Assembly: GCF_002251385.1 (NCBI RefSeq)
Contig: NZ_NPJJ01000010.1
Coordinates: 1 to 50,726 of the forward strand
Length of the DNA stretch: 50,726 nucleotides
Reading direction: 5' to 3'
From: Prevotella sp. P5-108
Lineage (GTDB): Bacteria > Bacteroidota > Bacteroidia > Bacteroidales > Bacteroidaceae
Part shown: piece after piece, positions 19,690-28,703 of the stretch
Layout of the letters: each line of letters starts with the position of its first letter
Numbering within the stretch: the stretch's first letter is position 1
Position numbers and translations under genes: made by a program
The notes under the pieces: model-generated
What the model was told of the DNA's origin: nothing
Databases searched by the model: none
Seen by the model: the letters and a program-made list of their open reading frames with translations, nothing else

Positions 19690-20898
19690 ATGAGAAGAAT
19701 CATTCTGAATATAATGCTGCTATGTTGGTCCATAGCAGTTGTTGCAACAAGCGAAACTTACACCGTAGTAATATCTCTTGACGGATGTCGATGGGACTAC
19801 CCTCAATGGTACAACACTCCTTTCTTCGACCGCATGGCCAATGAGGGTACGGCAAGTTCGCTCATCCCCTGCTTTCCCTCCAAGACCTTTCCCAACCACT
19901 ATTCATTGGCTACAGGTCTCACGCCTGAGCATCATGGCCTCATTGCCAACGAGTTTATGGACTGCGAGACAGGATATGACTTCAACCTGTCAAACCGCAT
20001 CATGAAGAAAGACCCCAAATACTTTGGTGGCGAACCCATCTGGCTGACCGCCCAACGCCAAGGTCTGCGTACTGCCATATTCTATTGGGCAGGCTCTGAT
20101 GTAAAGATACACAATAGTTACCCCGACACCTATCTCGACTACGACCAGAAGCCACGCCTCACCCTCGAACAGCGCTGCAACAAGGTGATAGAGTGTCTGC
20201 AGCGGAGCAAGCACAAGCGCCCACAGCTCATCATGGTATATATGAACGAGCCCGACAAGAGCGGACACAACTATGGCCCTCATAGCCGCGAGACCAGACG
20301 GGCGGTAGAGCGCATGGACTCGCTGATGGGCAACCTATATAGCCGTATAACCCAACTGCCGATAGGAAAACAGGTCAACTTCATAGTGCTCTCCGACCAT
20401 GGCATGGCGTGGGTCGACCAATCACACAAGATAGAACTACGCCCGTTATTGGGCAATCTGCCCTACAAAGCCTATGGTAGCGTTCCCGTAAATATCTATG
20501 CCTCATGGGACAACGTACAGCAACACGAAGCAACCGTCGACTCCATCTGCCAACGTCTGCAGGGAGTGCCACATCTGCGCGCATGGCGCAAAGAACAGGT
20601 CCCGGCCTATCTGCACTATACCGAACACGGATGTATCGGCGATGTGGTGGCAGTGCCCGATTTGGGGTGGGTGGTATATGACAAGCCGATTAACTCTGGC
20701 GGCATGCATGGCTACGACCCAGCCTATACTGATATGTGGGCTATGTTCAGAGCCATCGGTCCTAACATCCGTCATGCCCAGGTCAAGCCCTTCCGCAATG
20801 TGAGTGTCTATACACTCCTATGCAACCTACTGGGCATCACTCCGGCAGAAAATGACGGCTGCATCGACGATGTCAAGAGTATCATAAAAGACAACTAA
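19690..20898 (+). CDS. Secreted nucleotide pyrophosphatase/phosphodiesterase-like protein
   Basis: Alkaline-phosphatase superfamily, NPP branch; members hydrolyse phosphodiester or pyrophosphate bonds with two zinc ions. The 402-residue protein has a signal peptide (RIILNIMLLCWSIAVVATS). The first metal Asp is in VVISLDGCRW, and the nucleophile is Thr66 in PSKTFPNHYS. Further metal ligands are seen in NEPDKSGHNYGPHS, VLSDHGM and GGMHGYDP. It starts 8 bases after the recQ stop, so it is likely co-transcribed with recQ although functionally unrelated. The substrate is unknown. Confidence 0.9.
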   Translation: MRRIILNIMLLCWSIAVVATSETYTVVISLDGCRWDYPQWYNTPFFDRMANEGTASSLIPCFPSKTFPNHYSLATGLTPEHHGLIANEFMDCETGYDFNLSNRIMKKDPKYFGGEPIWLTAQRQGLRTAIFYWAGSDVKIHNSYPDTYLDYDQKPRLTLEQRCNKVIECLQRSKHKRPQLIMVYMNEPDKSGHNYGPHSRETRRAVERMDSLMGNLYSRITQLPIGKQVNFIVLSDHGMAWVDQSHKIELRPLLGNLPYKAYGSVPVNIYASWDNVQQHEATVDSICQRLQGVPHLRAWRKEQVPAYLHYTEHGCIGDVVAVPDLGWVVYDKPINSGGMHGYDPAYTDMWAMFRAIGPNIRHAQVKPFRNVSVYTLLCNLLGITPAENDGCIDDVKSIIKDN

Positions 20899-20990
20899 AT
20901 CGCCATCCAAACAACCTGCAAATCAATGCGGCTCCCTCTCTGAGCGTCATTCTGATTTCTCCTGACCGCCATGGGCAGTTCGTATCATTT

Positions 20991-21074
20991 GATACGTGGT
21001 CACGCGCCATTTGACACGTGAGCCCGCATCATACGACACGAAGGCGCGTGCCTAAAGGCACGAACCAGCGAACG
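20991..21074. repeat. Cluster of short palindromes and direct repeats
   Basis: The palindrome CGTATCATTTGATACG is at 20991-21006. CATTTGATACGTG (20996-21008) and CATTTGACACGTG (21018-21030) form a near-identical pair. CGTGCCTAAAGGCACG is a further hairpin near 21058-21073. It lies between convergent genes, with no reading frame. The origin is unknown. Confidence 0.5.
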
Positions 21075-21113
21075 CAATGGCAGTCGCGCCGGCAATCAAA
21101 GAATGATGGATAT

Positions 21114-21170
21114 ATGATAACCCAAATGTGCCATAGCCCGCAACAGGCTATGGCACATTTGGGTTATCAT
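21114..21170. repeat. 25-bp perfect hairpin between convergent genes
   Basis: Positions 21114-21138 are perfectly complementary to 21146-21170, with a 7-base loop CGCAACA. There is no T run on either side, so it is not a standard rho-independent terminator. It ends 15 bases before the stop codon of the zinc-ribbon gene. It may be a transcription block for both directions or a short mobile palindrome. Confidence 0.75.
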
Positions 21171-21185
21171 GATTGCATACTGGGT

Positions 21186-22298
21186 TTACTCCAGTACCTT
21201 GGTCATGTTGAACGAACTTATGAGATGGTTAGCGTCTACCTTTGCCTTGATAAGATATTTGGCATGCTTCTCCTTGCTCGCATCAGTACGGGTGATATCC
21301 TGAGATACCGAGAACTGCACACTATACTCATACTCGTCATTGTCCAAAGGTTTCTTGTCTATCTGGAAGTCATTTCCCAAGCGCCAGTTCATATTGGTAA
21401 TGTCGTCCTTATAAATCTTCTTCATAAAGGTAACCACATCTGATGGCGACGCATCGGTCTTGCCTAAGAAGGAATCCATAAAGACTGCAACGGTGCTCTT
21501 CAGGCCGTCTTCATTCTTCGAGTTGATGCTCTGAAAGAAATGGCGGAAAAGAGTAACTATGGCGTCCTTCTCTTGGGGCATAACGGTCTTTGACTGCGCA
21601 TCCTTCATAGCCTCTGTCGCCTCGTCGATATGCTCGCCATTGGCATGCGCATCGGCATAGGCCTGATAAGCCTCCGCCGTATTGAGGCGCTGGGCTATAG
21701 CCCAGTCTATAGAGTCTATCCGATGCAATGCCTCCTGCTGATGCAGGCTTCCTGGATGAGCTTTGAGATAAGCCTCCATTGCTTCTTTGGAGCCACTTAC
21801 CACGGCATCGCGCCACTCTGCATCAGACAGCTGCAGACGCTCCAGTCTCACAGACACCGAGTCACGATGCTCTGCGGGCGCATTGGTATAGGTGGTAAGA
21901 TAACTCTGCAGCACGGCAGGGTCTTCGCTTGTCATGGCATAAGTATAGGCTTCCTCTTCTTTACCTCCCTGTGCCTGATACCAGACAAAGATGCCTCCGA
22001 GAACCAAGACGATAGCAAAGAGGAATGAATAGATAATCACCTTGGTATTCTTCTTGGCTGGCTTCTCGTCTGCAGAAGACGAAGTGACGGGCTCTGCCTG
22101 ATATGAGGGTTGTGCCTGCGCTGTCTCTGGATGAGTCGGAGTGTGACAGGTCGGACAGCTGGACAGGTCATTGAAATAAACTGTGCCACATTTGGGGCAA
22201 GTGATGATATGTCCTGCTATTTCAACGCCGCAAGACGGGCACACGGGCGCTTTGTCGCTTACCTCACGACCGCACTCGGGACATTTGATAATTGCCAT
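21186..22298 (-). CDS. Zinc-ribbon membrane protein with extracytoplasmic domain
   Basis: A 370-residue protein of unknown role. Zinc-ribbon Cys pairs lie at the N-terminus (CPECGREVSDKAPVCPSCG, then CPKCGTVYFNDLSSCPTC). A linker rich in Pro/Ser/Glu follows, then one membrane segment (VIIYSFLFAIVLVLGGIFVW). The approximately 250-residue outer part is helical at first (a stretch with repeated AEAYQAYADAHANGE-like helices) and ends in a DUF4878/NTF2-like mixed fold (VTLFRHFFQSINSKNED to the end). The ribbons face the cytoplasm. It is followed by a 25-bp hairpin. It could be a stress or envelope sensor, but nothing in the sequence proves that. Confidence 0.75.
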   Translation of the reverse strand: MAIIKCPECGREVSDKAPVCPSCGVEIAGHIITCPKCGTVYFNDLSSCPTCHTPTHPETAQAQPSYQAEPVTSSSADEKPAKKNTKVIIYSFLFAIVLVLGGIFVWYQAQGGKEEEAYTYAMTSEDPAVLQSYLTTYTNAPAEHRDSVSVRLERLQLSDAEWRDAVVSGSKEAMEAYLKAHPGSLHQQEALHRIDSIDWAIAQRLNTAEAYQAYADAHANGEHIDEATEAMKDAQSKTVMPQEKDAIVTLFRHFFQSINSKNEDGLKSTVAVFMDSFLGKTDASPSDVVTFMKKIYKDDITNMNWRLGNDFQIDKKPLDNDEYEYSVQFSVSQDITRTDASKEKHAKYLIKAKVDANHLISSFNMTKVLE

Positions 22299-22323
22299 AA
22301 TCGTATATGTTTATTAATCTATG

Positions 22324-23010
22324 TTATCGGTGTCGGTATCTTATCTCTCGCAATCGGTGATTACCCATAAATCGACTTTTGTCCACATGGCCATTGACAC
22401 CGCTTATTCGTCCTTTGGCCGTGTATTGCCAAAGGGTAATGTCGCGACCATCGGTCAAAATGGGCTCACGCTGAGTATATTGGGCAATCATAATCTTATA
22501 ATCATTGAGTTTGCCGGCGAAATGATGGTCATAGAAGTTGGCTCCGGTATAGATTAACGGCTTCTGACGATAAGCCACCTCTACGAGTTGGAGAAACTTG
22601 AATACCGAGTCGGTAAACTCTTTCACGGACAACCCACTACGTGTCTCGATGTCTATCATGGGCAACAGGTCCTGGTCTTCAGGCCTGCATTGTGCCATAA
22701 AATTACGCAACTGTACCTCTTGGGGAATGCGGGCTCGATAGAAATGATAAGAACCAACCTTGAGGCCGTTCTGATGAGCCAGTTCTATGTTACGCTTATA
22801 CTTGCTGTCAATATTGTCACCACCTTCGGTAGCCTTGAGATAGACATAGGCCATCTTAGCATTGTCTCCTATCTGCTCCCAAAACACATCTCCCTGATAG
22901 TGGCTCATATCTATGCCATGTATGTGCTGGCAGGTGTCTTCACATTCGGTCTGGGCATGTGTGGCAAGTGTACAAAATATTGATAATATGAATATATATA
23001 TGCACTTCAT
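22324..23010 (-). CDS. GH25-family lysozyme, exported
   Basis: A muramidase-type glycoside hydrolase of family 25 acting on peptidoglycan. The 228-residue protein has a signal peptide (MKCIYIFILSIFCTLATHAQ). The family 25 pattern is complete: HGIDMSHYQG (Asp34), YLKATEGGDN, GSYHFYR, and PMIDIETRSG (Asp120, Glu122, the likely catalytic pair). IMIAQYTQREP and TLWQYTAKGRISGV close the barrel. It is upstream of the zinc-ribbon gene on the same strand, with 25 bases between them. Confidence 0.9.
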   Translation of the reverse strand: MKCIYIFILSIFCTLATHAQTECEDTCQHIHGIDMSHYQGDVFWEQIGDNAKMAYVYLKATEGGDNIDSKYKRNIELAHQNGLKVGSYHFYRARIPQEVQLRNFMAQCRPEDQDLLPMIDIETRSGLSVKEFTDSVFKFLQLVEVAYRQKPLIYTGANFYDHHFAGKLNDYKIMIAQYTQREPILTDGRDITLWQYTAKGRISGVNGHVDKSRFMGNHRLREIRYRHR

Positions 23011-23066
23011 AGGTGCAAAGTTACTTTAATATGTAGAAAATACAAAACAAACTTACTCTTTTTTCG

Positions 23067-24137
23067 TTACCACGTCGCATCATTGACCATATGCCAAGCC
23101 GTCAGAAACGAGGCGCGCGTAATGTCTGCGAGTTTGGGGTAATTGATGGTTGACGCTTCGTCGGAAGGCTGATTGTAATGCGGCTGTGCATCAGTATGAT
23201 ACCACACGATAGGAATAGCGTGACGCGCAAACGAACTCTGGTCGCTTCCTCCTACAGGATTGTCCCACGGTTTATAGTTGGGATGCAGGTCCAGCTGGTA
23301 GTGGGCTATGTCGTCCTTAAGCCATTCACCGATACGAGGATGGCTTTCGGTATAGAAGTACACAAAATATTGAGAATCGTCAGGGCGATTGTTGCCGCCG
23401 ACCATATCAAAATTGAGATAACCCTTAATCTGGCTGATATCTTTGTGGCTGTTCACAAAATAACGCGAGCCAAGTAGCCCAAGTTCCTCTCCGTCCCAGA
23501 AGGCGAAGACTATGGTGCGGCGTGGACGGACACCGCTCTTGACAAAAGCCTGCATAATCTGCAGCACAGCACTTACACCCGAGGCATTGTCGTCGGCTCC
23601 GTTGTAAATCTGGTCTCCAACCAATGTGGGAGAAAGGCCCTCGTGGTCAAAATGCGCCCCTACCACTACGACTTCGTCGGTAGAAGTGCCGGGGATACAC
23701 GCTATCACATTGGCCAAACTGAGAAGATGATGAGGGCCTTTGGCTATATTAACCAAGGAGTCTGACTCTACAAAATAACGTGGACTGCGACGTAGCGAAG
23801 GGCGTGCGGCGGCGTTGAACGGTTGCAGAAATGAGGCTGACTCGTAAGGCTGCAATCCCAATTGGCGCATGTGTGAGACTATGTACTGCTGGGCCAACTG
23901 TGACCCACGCATCCCCGCCTGACGACCTTCCATTAAATCGTGAGCCAAGAAACCAACATGGGCGCGAGCTGCATTTTCGGTGATGCTCTGAAGACCGATA
24001 TTCTTCTGCTGGGCAAGATGGATGGCAGCAGCCGTATTTGGGTTGCGACGGATGGCGTCAGCAGGTTGCGCATAGAGCAATGCCACTGTAGCCCAAAGGA
24101 TATATAATGTGTAATTAACGTAACGCATAATCATCAT
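23067..24137 (-). CDS. M28-family zinc aminopeptidase, exported
   Basis: A 356-residue metallopeptidase. A hydrophobic N-terminal segment (YVNYTLYILWATVALLYAQ) serves as the signal peptide; Met1, Met2 and Met4 are all possible starts. The co-catalytic zinc ligands are visible: VGAHFDHEG (His162), ADDNASG (Asp182/Asp183), WDGEELGLLGS (Glu217, Glu218), with later ligands in NFDMVGGN and IVWYHTDAQPHYNQPSD. The family includes leucine and glutaminyl-peptide aminopeptidases and cyclases. The EE and HTDxD features fit an aminopeptidase, but glutaminyl cyclase activity cannot be excluded. It is probably periplasmic. It follows the ABC-F gene by 7 bases. Confidence 0.88.
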   Translation of the reverse strand: MMIMRYVNYTLYILWATVALLYAQPADAIRRNPNTAAAIHLAQQKNIGLQSITENAARAHVGFLAHDLMEGRQAGMRGSQLAQQYIVSHMRQLGLQPYESASFLQPFNAAARPSLRRSPRYFVESDSLVNIAKGPHHLLSLANVIACIPGTSTDEVVVVGAHFDHEGLSPTLVGDQIYNGADDNASGVSAVLQIMQAFVKSGVRPRRTIVFAFWDGEELGLLGSRYFVNSHKDISQIKGYLNFDMVGGNNRPDDSQYFVYFYTESHPRIGEWLKDDIAHYQLDLHPNYKPWDNPVGGSDQSSFARHAIPIVWYHTDAQPHYNQPSDEASTINYPKLADITRASFLTAWHMVNDATW

Positions 24138-24144
24138 AATTCAT

Positions 24145-25923
24145 TTAACCTTCGATTTCACTGAGCTCCAGCCACCGCATGCTCTTCTCGTCAATTTCTT
24201 CTTTGAGCTTGGGCAGCAAACGGCTTTTCTCCGTGAGTTCTTCGACGCTGAGTGTACCGCTACAGAGTGCTTCTTCTATCTCGTGCTGTTGTTGTTCGAG
24301 TGATGCGATATCCTTTTCGAGCTGCTCAAACTCCCGTTTCTCCTTATACGACATACGGCGACGGCTGTCGTTGCGATAAATCTTCTTCTCCTTGACAGAG
24401 GCATCTACCTTGGCTTCCTCTTTGCTCTGCAAGGCCGAATACTGCCGATACTGTGTATAGTTGCCAGGGAAATCATCTATCACACCCTCGCCCTTAAAGA
24501 CAAGGATATGGTCAACGACCTTATCCATAAAATAACGGTCATGGCTTACGACGATGACGCAACCGGGGAAATCCTGCAGATACTCTTCCAGGACTTGGAG
24601 GGTCTGTATGTCCAGGTCATTGGTGGGCTCATCAAGAATAAGAAAATTGGGATTCTCCATCAGCACAGTACAGAGATACAGTTTGCGTCGCTGTCCTCCA
24701 CTGAGTTTATACACATAGTCGTACTGCTCTTCGGGCGTGAAGAGGAAGCGCTGCAAAAACTGGGAAGCAGAGAGGTGGCGCCCGCCACCAAGATCGATAT
24801 ACTCGGCACGCTTGGTGATAATGTCGATGACCCGCTCTTGCTCGTCAAACTGCAGGCCGTCCTGTGAATAATAGCCGAACTTGACGGTCTCGCCGATATC
24901 AAACCTTCCCTCGTCCGGCCGCTGCAATCCTAACAGCAGCTTGATAAAGGTAGACTTTCCGGTGCCATTGTTGCCCACAATGCCCATTTTCTCGAAACGG
25001 GCGAAATTGTAATAGAAATTGTCGAGTATAACTTTATCCTTGCCAAACCGTTTGGAAACGTATTGACATTCGAAGATTTTAGAACCTATATATACATTGG
25101 ATGCTTTGAGTCTTACCTGGCGCTCTTCAATACGCTGATGGGCGCGGGCTTCGAGTTCATAGAAAGCGTCCTCACGATACTTGGCTTTGTGACCACGGGC
25201 CTGAGGCATACGGCGCATCCACTCCAATTCGGTACGATACAGATTGGCGGCACGAGCCTGCTCGGCACGACGATTGTCAATGCGCTCCTGACGCTTTTCC
25301 AGATAATAGGCATAATTGCCACGATAGGTATAAATGGTATGGTCATCCAGTTCGAGGATTACATCACACACGCGGTCAAGAAAATAACGGTCATGGGTGA
25401 CCATTAGTATCGACTTGTTGCCTCGCTGGAGAAAACCCTCCAGCCATTCTATCATCTCGAGGTCCAAATGGTTGGTAGGCTCGTCCAATATCAGGAAATC
25501 GGGCTCGGTAATGAGCGCATTGGCAAGCGCCACCCTCTTGCGCTGTCCGCCACTGAGTTGCCCCATCGGCTGAGAGAGGTCTGCGATTTTAAGCCGGGTC
25601 AATATCTGCTTGGCCTTCACTATCTTCTCATCATCGCCCTGATGGTTGAAGCAGGCATCCAGCACGGTGTCATCGGGATTAAAGACAGGTTCCTGCTCCA
25701 GATACCCCGTGCGTATTCCATTGCGATAAACAATAGCTCCTTCATCCTGGCTCTCTCTGCCAGTAAGGATTGACAGCAGCGTAGACTTGCCAGTACCGTT
25801 GCGGGCAATGAAGCCCACCTTCTGTCCCTCGGCTATGCTGAACGAAAGATTGGCGAAAAGCTCACGAGCGCCGAAACGCTTGCTTACGTTCTGTACATCA
25901 AGAATAGTATTCTGACTTGCCAT
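24145..25923 (-). CDS. ABC-F family ATPase (ribosome-associated type)
   Basis: It has two ABC cassettes in one chain with no membrane segments, so it is not a transporter; the family acts on ribosomes or in DNA-related processes (Uup type). It is 592 residues. The first cassette has Walker A ARNGTGKST, signature LSGGQRKRVALA and LILDEPTNHLDLEM. The second has GNNGTGKST, LSGGQRRKLYLC and LILDEPTNDLDIQT. A charged linker (YLEKRQERIDNRRAEQARA) separates them. The C-terminal tail is a coiled coil (FEQLEKDIASLEQQQHEIEE), the feature that points to the Uup/YfmR subgroup. It lies between engB and the M28 gene. Confidence 0.92.
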   Translation of the reverse strand: MASQNTILDVQNVSKRFGARELFANLSFSIAEGQKVGFIARNGTGKSTLLSILTGRESQDEGAIVYRNGIRTGYLEQEPVFNPDDTVLDACFNHQGDDEKIVKAKQILTRLKIADLSQPMGQLSGGQRKRVALANALITEPDFLILDEPTNHLDLEMIEWLEGFLQRGNKSILMVTHDRYFLDRVCDVILELDDHTIYTYRGNYAYYLEKRQERIDNRRAEQARAANLYRTELEWMRRMPQARGHKAKYREDAFYELEARAHQRIEERQVRLKASNVYIGSKIFECQYVSKRFGKDKVILDNFYYNFARFEKMGIVGNNGTGKSTFIKLLLGLQRPDEGRFDIGETVKFGYYSQDGLQFDEQERVIDIITKRAEYIDLGGGRHLSASQFLQRFLFTPEEQYDYVYKLSGGQRRKLYLCTVLMENPNFLILDEPTNDLDIQTLQVLEEYLQDFPGCVIVVSHDRYFMDKVVDHILVFKGEGVIDDFPGNYTQYRQYSALQSKEEAKVDASVKEKKIYRNDSRRRMSYKEKREFEQLEKDIASLEQQQHEIEEALCSGTLSVEELTEKSRLLPKLKEEIDEKSMRWLELSEIEG

Positions 25924-25935
25924 TGTATCGACGTA

Positions 25936-26544
25936 TTAATCAGTAGCAGCCAACGAGTCGTTGATTTGTCCAATATAGTCTATCACCTCCTGACGGCCGG
26001 TCTTCTTCTCACTGCTCGTGATAAAATATGGAGGCAACGTTTCCCATGTATCTCTGAGGCTTTCCATCCAGCGCTCTGCATTCTGACGAGCCTTGACGGG
26101 TCCGAGTTTGTCGGCCTTGGTAAAAACGATACTGAAAGGAACGCTGCTCACGCCCAGCCAATCGATAAACTCACGGTCTATCTTCTGCGGGTCATGGCGA
26201 ATATCTATGAGTACAAATACATTGACCAACTGCTGACGCTGGAGTATGTAACTCGAAATCATACGCTGCAGTTGGTCTTGCACGGATTTAGAACGCTTGG
26301 CATAACCATATCCTGGGAGATCGACAAGATACCATTCACGATTGACAAGAAACAGATTGATAAGAAGAGTCTTGCCGGGGGTGGCACTGGTCTTGGCCAG
26401 GCCCTTATGATTACAAAGCATATTGATGAGGCTTGATTTACCTACATTGCTTCGACCGATAAAAGCATACTCGGGCTTGTTGTCTTTTGGACATTTTTCG
26501 ACTGTAGGCGCTGAAATAACAAACTGAGAATTCTTAATTTCCAT
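25936..26544 (-). CDS. engB: Ribosome biogenesis GTPase EngB/YsxC
   Basis: An essential GTPase for assembling the large ribosomal subunit. The 202-residue protein has G1 GRSNVGKS (30-37), G3 DLPGYGYA, G4 TKAD, and the EngB-specific N-terminal strand [13 protein letters not shown]. The promoter region is shared with the divergent oxidoreductase gene; a TAATTTTG box (26567-26574, minus) lies 23 bases before the ATG. Confidence 0.95.
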   Translation of the reverse strand: MEIKNSQFVISAPTVEKCPKDNKPEYAFIGRSNVGKSSLINMLCNHKGLAKTSATPGKTLLINLFLVNREWYLVDLPGYGYAKRSKSVQDQLQRMISSYILQRQQLVNVFVLIDIRHDPQKIDREFIDWLGVSSVPFSIVFTKADKLGPVKARQNAERWMESLRDTWETLPPYFITSSEKKTGRQEVIDYIGQINDSLAATD

Positions 26545-26566
26545 ATCGTTGCTTTAATTATATATG

Positions 26567-26615
26567 CAAAATTACGACTTTTTTTTTGTAATATCTCCGC
26601 TTTGCCGTAACTTTG
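26567..26615. promoter_or_regulatory. Overlapping divergent promoters of engB and the oxidoreductase gene
   Basis: On the plus strand TTG (26586-26588), 19 bases, TAACTTTG (26608-26615) drives the oxidoreductase gene. On the minus strand TAATTTTG (26567-26574) is the engB -7 box. The two polymerase sites overlap, so they may compete. Confidence 0.7.
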
Positions 26616-26643
26616 TATCAAATGTTCTGAAAAAGCAAACAAG

Positions 26644-27627
26644 ATGAAACAAATCAGTTGGGGATTTATTGGTTGCGTCGAGGTTACCGAGAAGAAGTCT
26701 GGTCCCGCCTTTGCCGAAGTGGAAGGTTCGCATGTGGAAGCGGTAATGAGCCGCAGCGAACAGAAAGCGCGCAACTATGCGGAGCGACACAATATACGCA
26801 AATGGTACACGGATGCCCAGGAATTGATAGACGACCCGGATATCAATGCCATATATATTGCCACCCCACCATCAAGTCATGCCACTTTTGCCATTATGGC
26901 GATGCGTGCAGGCAAGCCGGTATATGTGGAAAAGCCATTGGCTGCAAGCTATGACGACTGCGTACGCATCAACCGCATAAGCGAGCAGACAGGAGTGCCC
27001 TGTTATGTGGCCTACTATCGCCGCTACCTGCCTTACTTCCAGCGCGTCAAAGAAATCATACGCGAAGGGCGCATTGGCAATATTACCAACGTGCAGGTAA
27101 GGTTTTCCGCTCCTCCCCGAGAATTGGACTATAACTCCACCCGCGAACTGCCATGGCGCCTGCAGCCAGACATCTCTGGTGGTGGTTATTTCTACGACCT
27201 GGCCCCTCATCAACTTGATTTATTGCAAGACATCTTTGGCGTTATCGTCAAAGCCCACGGTTATTGCACCAACCGCGCCCACCTCTATACCGCAGAAGAT
27301 ACCATAAGCGCTTGCTTCCGCTTTGAGAGTGGACTGGTCGGCAGCGGGTCATGGTGCTTCGTGGGCCACCAAAGTGCCAGAGAAGACTGCATAGAGATAG
27401 TCGGCGAACAAGGTATGCTGTCTTTCTCTGTCTTCAACTACAAACCTATCCGTCTGGTAACCTCAGAAGGTTTGACAGAGATAGAGGTCAAGAACCCTCC
27501 TTACGTGCAACTACCGATTATACGCAAAGTGATAGAAGACCTGCAGGGTCTGAACATCTGCACATCGACCAGCGTGAGCGCAACTCCCACCAACTGGGTG
27601 ATGGATCGCATATTGGGAAAAATGTAG
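26644..27627 (+). CDS. Gfo/Idh/MocA-family oxidoreductase
   Basis: A 327-residue NAD(P)-dependent sugar or polyol dehydrogenase-like protein. The Rossmann start is WGFIGCVEVTEKKSGPAF, where the usual GxGxxG-type glycine of GCGxV is replaced by Val. The family motif EKPLA (around residue 98) is intact and the substrate motif near DLAPHQLDLL carries the expected His. Substrate unknown. It leads a plus-strand group, with the DUF4421 gene starting 5 bases after its stop. Confidence 0.88.
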   Translation: MKQISWGFIGCVEVTEKKSGPAFAEVEGSHVEAVMSRSEQKARNYAERHNIRKWYTDAQELIDDPDINAIYIATPPSSHATFAIMAMRAGKPVYVEKPLAASYDDCVRINRISEQTGVPCYVAYYRRYLPYFQRVKEIIREGRIGNITNVQVRFSAPPRELDYNSTRELPWRLQPDISGGGYFYDLAPHQLDLLQDIFGVIVKAHGYCTNRAHLYTAEDTISACFRFESGLVGSGSWCFVGHQSAREDCIEIVGEQGMLSFSVFNYKPIRLVTSEGLTEIEVKNPPYVQLPIIRKVIEDLQGLNICTSTSVSATPTNWVMDRILGKM

Positions 27628-27632
27628 GCTGT

Positions 27633-28703
27633 ATGCTCCGACATCTCTATCTGATTATCATATTGCTCATCACATCTTCACCACTTATGGCAGATGACTC
27701 TATCCCACCTCAAAAGAAGGGTGTGATAGGAGTCCTGTATGACTTTGTCAAAGAATTCAGCCGTGTAGATACCAACTATGTGGAACCGCAGCGATATAAT
27801 TTTGCTGCAATGATTCAGAACACCAACACCTATGAGGTATATCGCCTGAGCAGCAGTGACGGAATGAATGTAGTCTTTGCCCCCAAGCCGCGCATAAAGG
27901 TCGGCCCTTACTTCGGGTGGAGATGGATATTCCTGGGCTATACCCTCGACGTGGCCCACATCAAAGAGAGCGGACGCAACCAAGACTTCAACCTGAGTCT
28001 ATATTCCAATCAGATAGGCGTTGACCTGTTCTATCGTCGCACGGGAGACAACTACAAAATCAAGGAAATTGATGTAGGACGACAATATGATACCGAGGGA
28101 TTGAAGGATTTGCCATTTGATGGAATAGAAGCAAGCATCAAGGGCTTCAACCTATATTATATCTTCAACCACCGCAAATTCTCTTATCCCGCTGCTTACA
28201 GTCAAAGCACGGTACAGCGACGTTCGGCCGGTTCATTTCTGGCGGGTATCGGTTATACGCGACATGGCTTGAATATGGACTGGATGAAACTGTCTGCCAT
28301 TATCAAGCAACATACGGGCTATACTGCGCCCAATGGACTGGATGCCAATCGCAACCTGCCTCCCCACATCGATTATACCGACTACTCTATCTCTGGAGGA
28401 TACGCATACAATTGGGTGCCCATGCGCAACCTGCTAATTGACGCCTCCCTGTCTATTGGGCTTTCATACAAGACCACGCGTGGCGACAACCATGAAGACA
28501 AACCTTGGTTCAAACAGCTTTCACTGCACAATACCAACATTGATGCAATTGGCCGTATGGGTATAGTATGGAACAACACCAAATGGTTTGTGGGAGCCAA
28601 TGCCGTATTCCATTCGTATAATTATCACAAAAGCCAGATAACGACCAATAATACTTTTGGCAATGTCAACATTTATATAGGATTTAACTTCAACCGACGA
28701 TGA
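27633..28703 (+). CDS. DUF4421 family exported protein
   Basis: A 356-residue protein of a Bacteroidetes family without assigned function. The start at 27633 is chosen over a longer open frame because it gives a signal peptide (MLRHLYLIIILLITSSPLMA) and lies just after the oxidoreductase stop. The mature part is beta-rich with many aromatic residues and ends in an amphipathic strand finishing VNIYIGFNFNRR, a pattern suggesting an outer-membrane beta-barrel. It overlaps the next gene by 4 bases (ATGA). Confidence 0.82.
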   Translation: MLRHLYLIIILLITSSPLMADDSIPPQKKGVIGVLYDFVKEFSRVDTNYVEPQRYNFAAMIQNTNTYEVYRLSSSDGMNVVFAPKPRIKVGPYFGWRWIFLGYTLDVAHIKESGRNQDFNLSLYSNQIGVDLFYRRTGDNYKIKEIDVGRQYDTEGLKDLPFDGIEASIKGFNLYYIFNHRKFSYPAAYSQSTVQRRSAGSFLAGIGYTRHGLNMDWMKLSAIIKQHTGYTAPNGLDANRNLPPHIDYTDYSISGGYAYNWVPMRNLLIDASLSIGLSYKTTRGDNHEDKPWFKQLSLHNTNIDAIGRMGIVWNNTKWFVGANAVFHSYNYHKSQITTNNTFGNVNIYIGFNFNRR

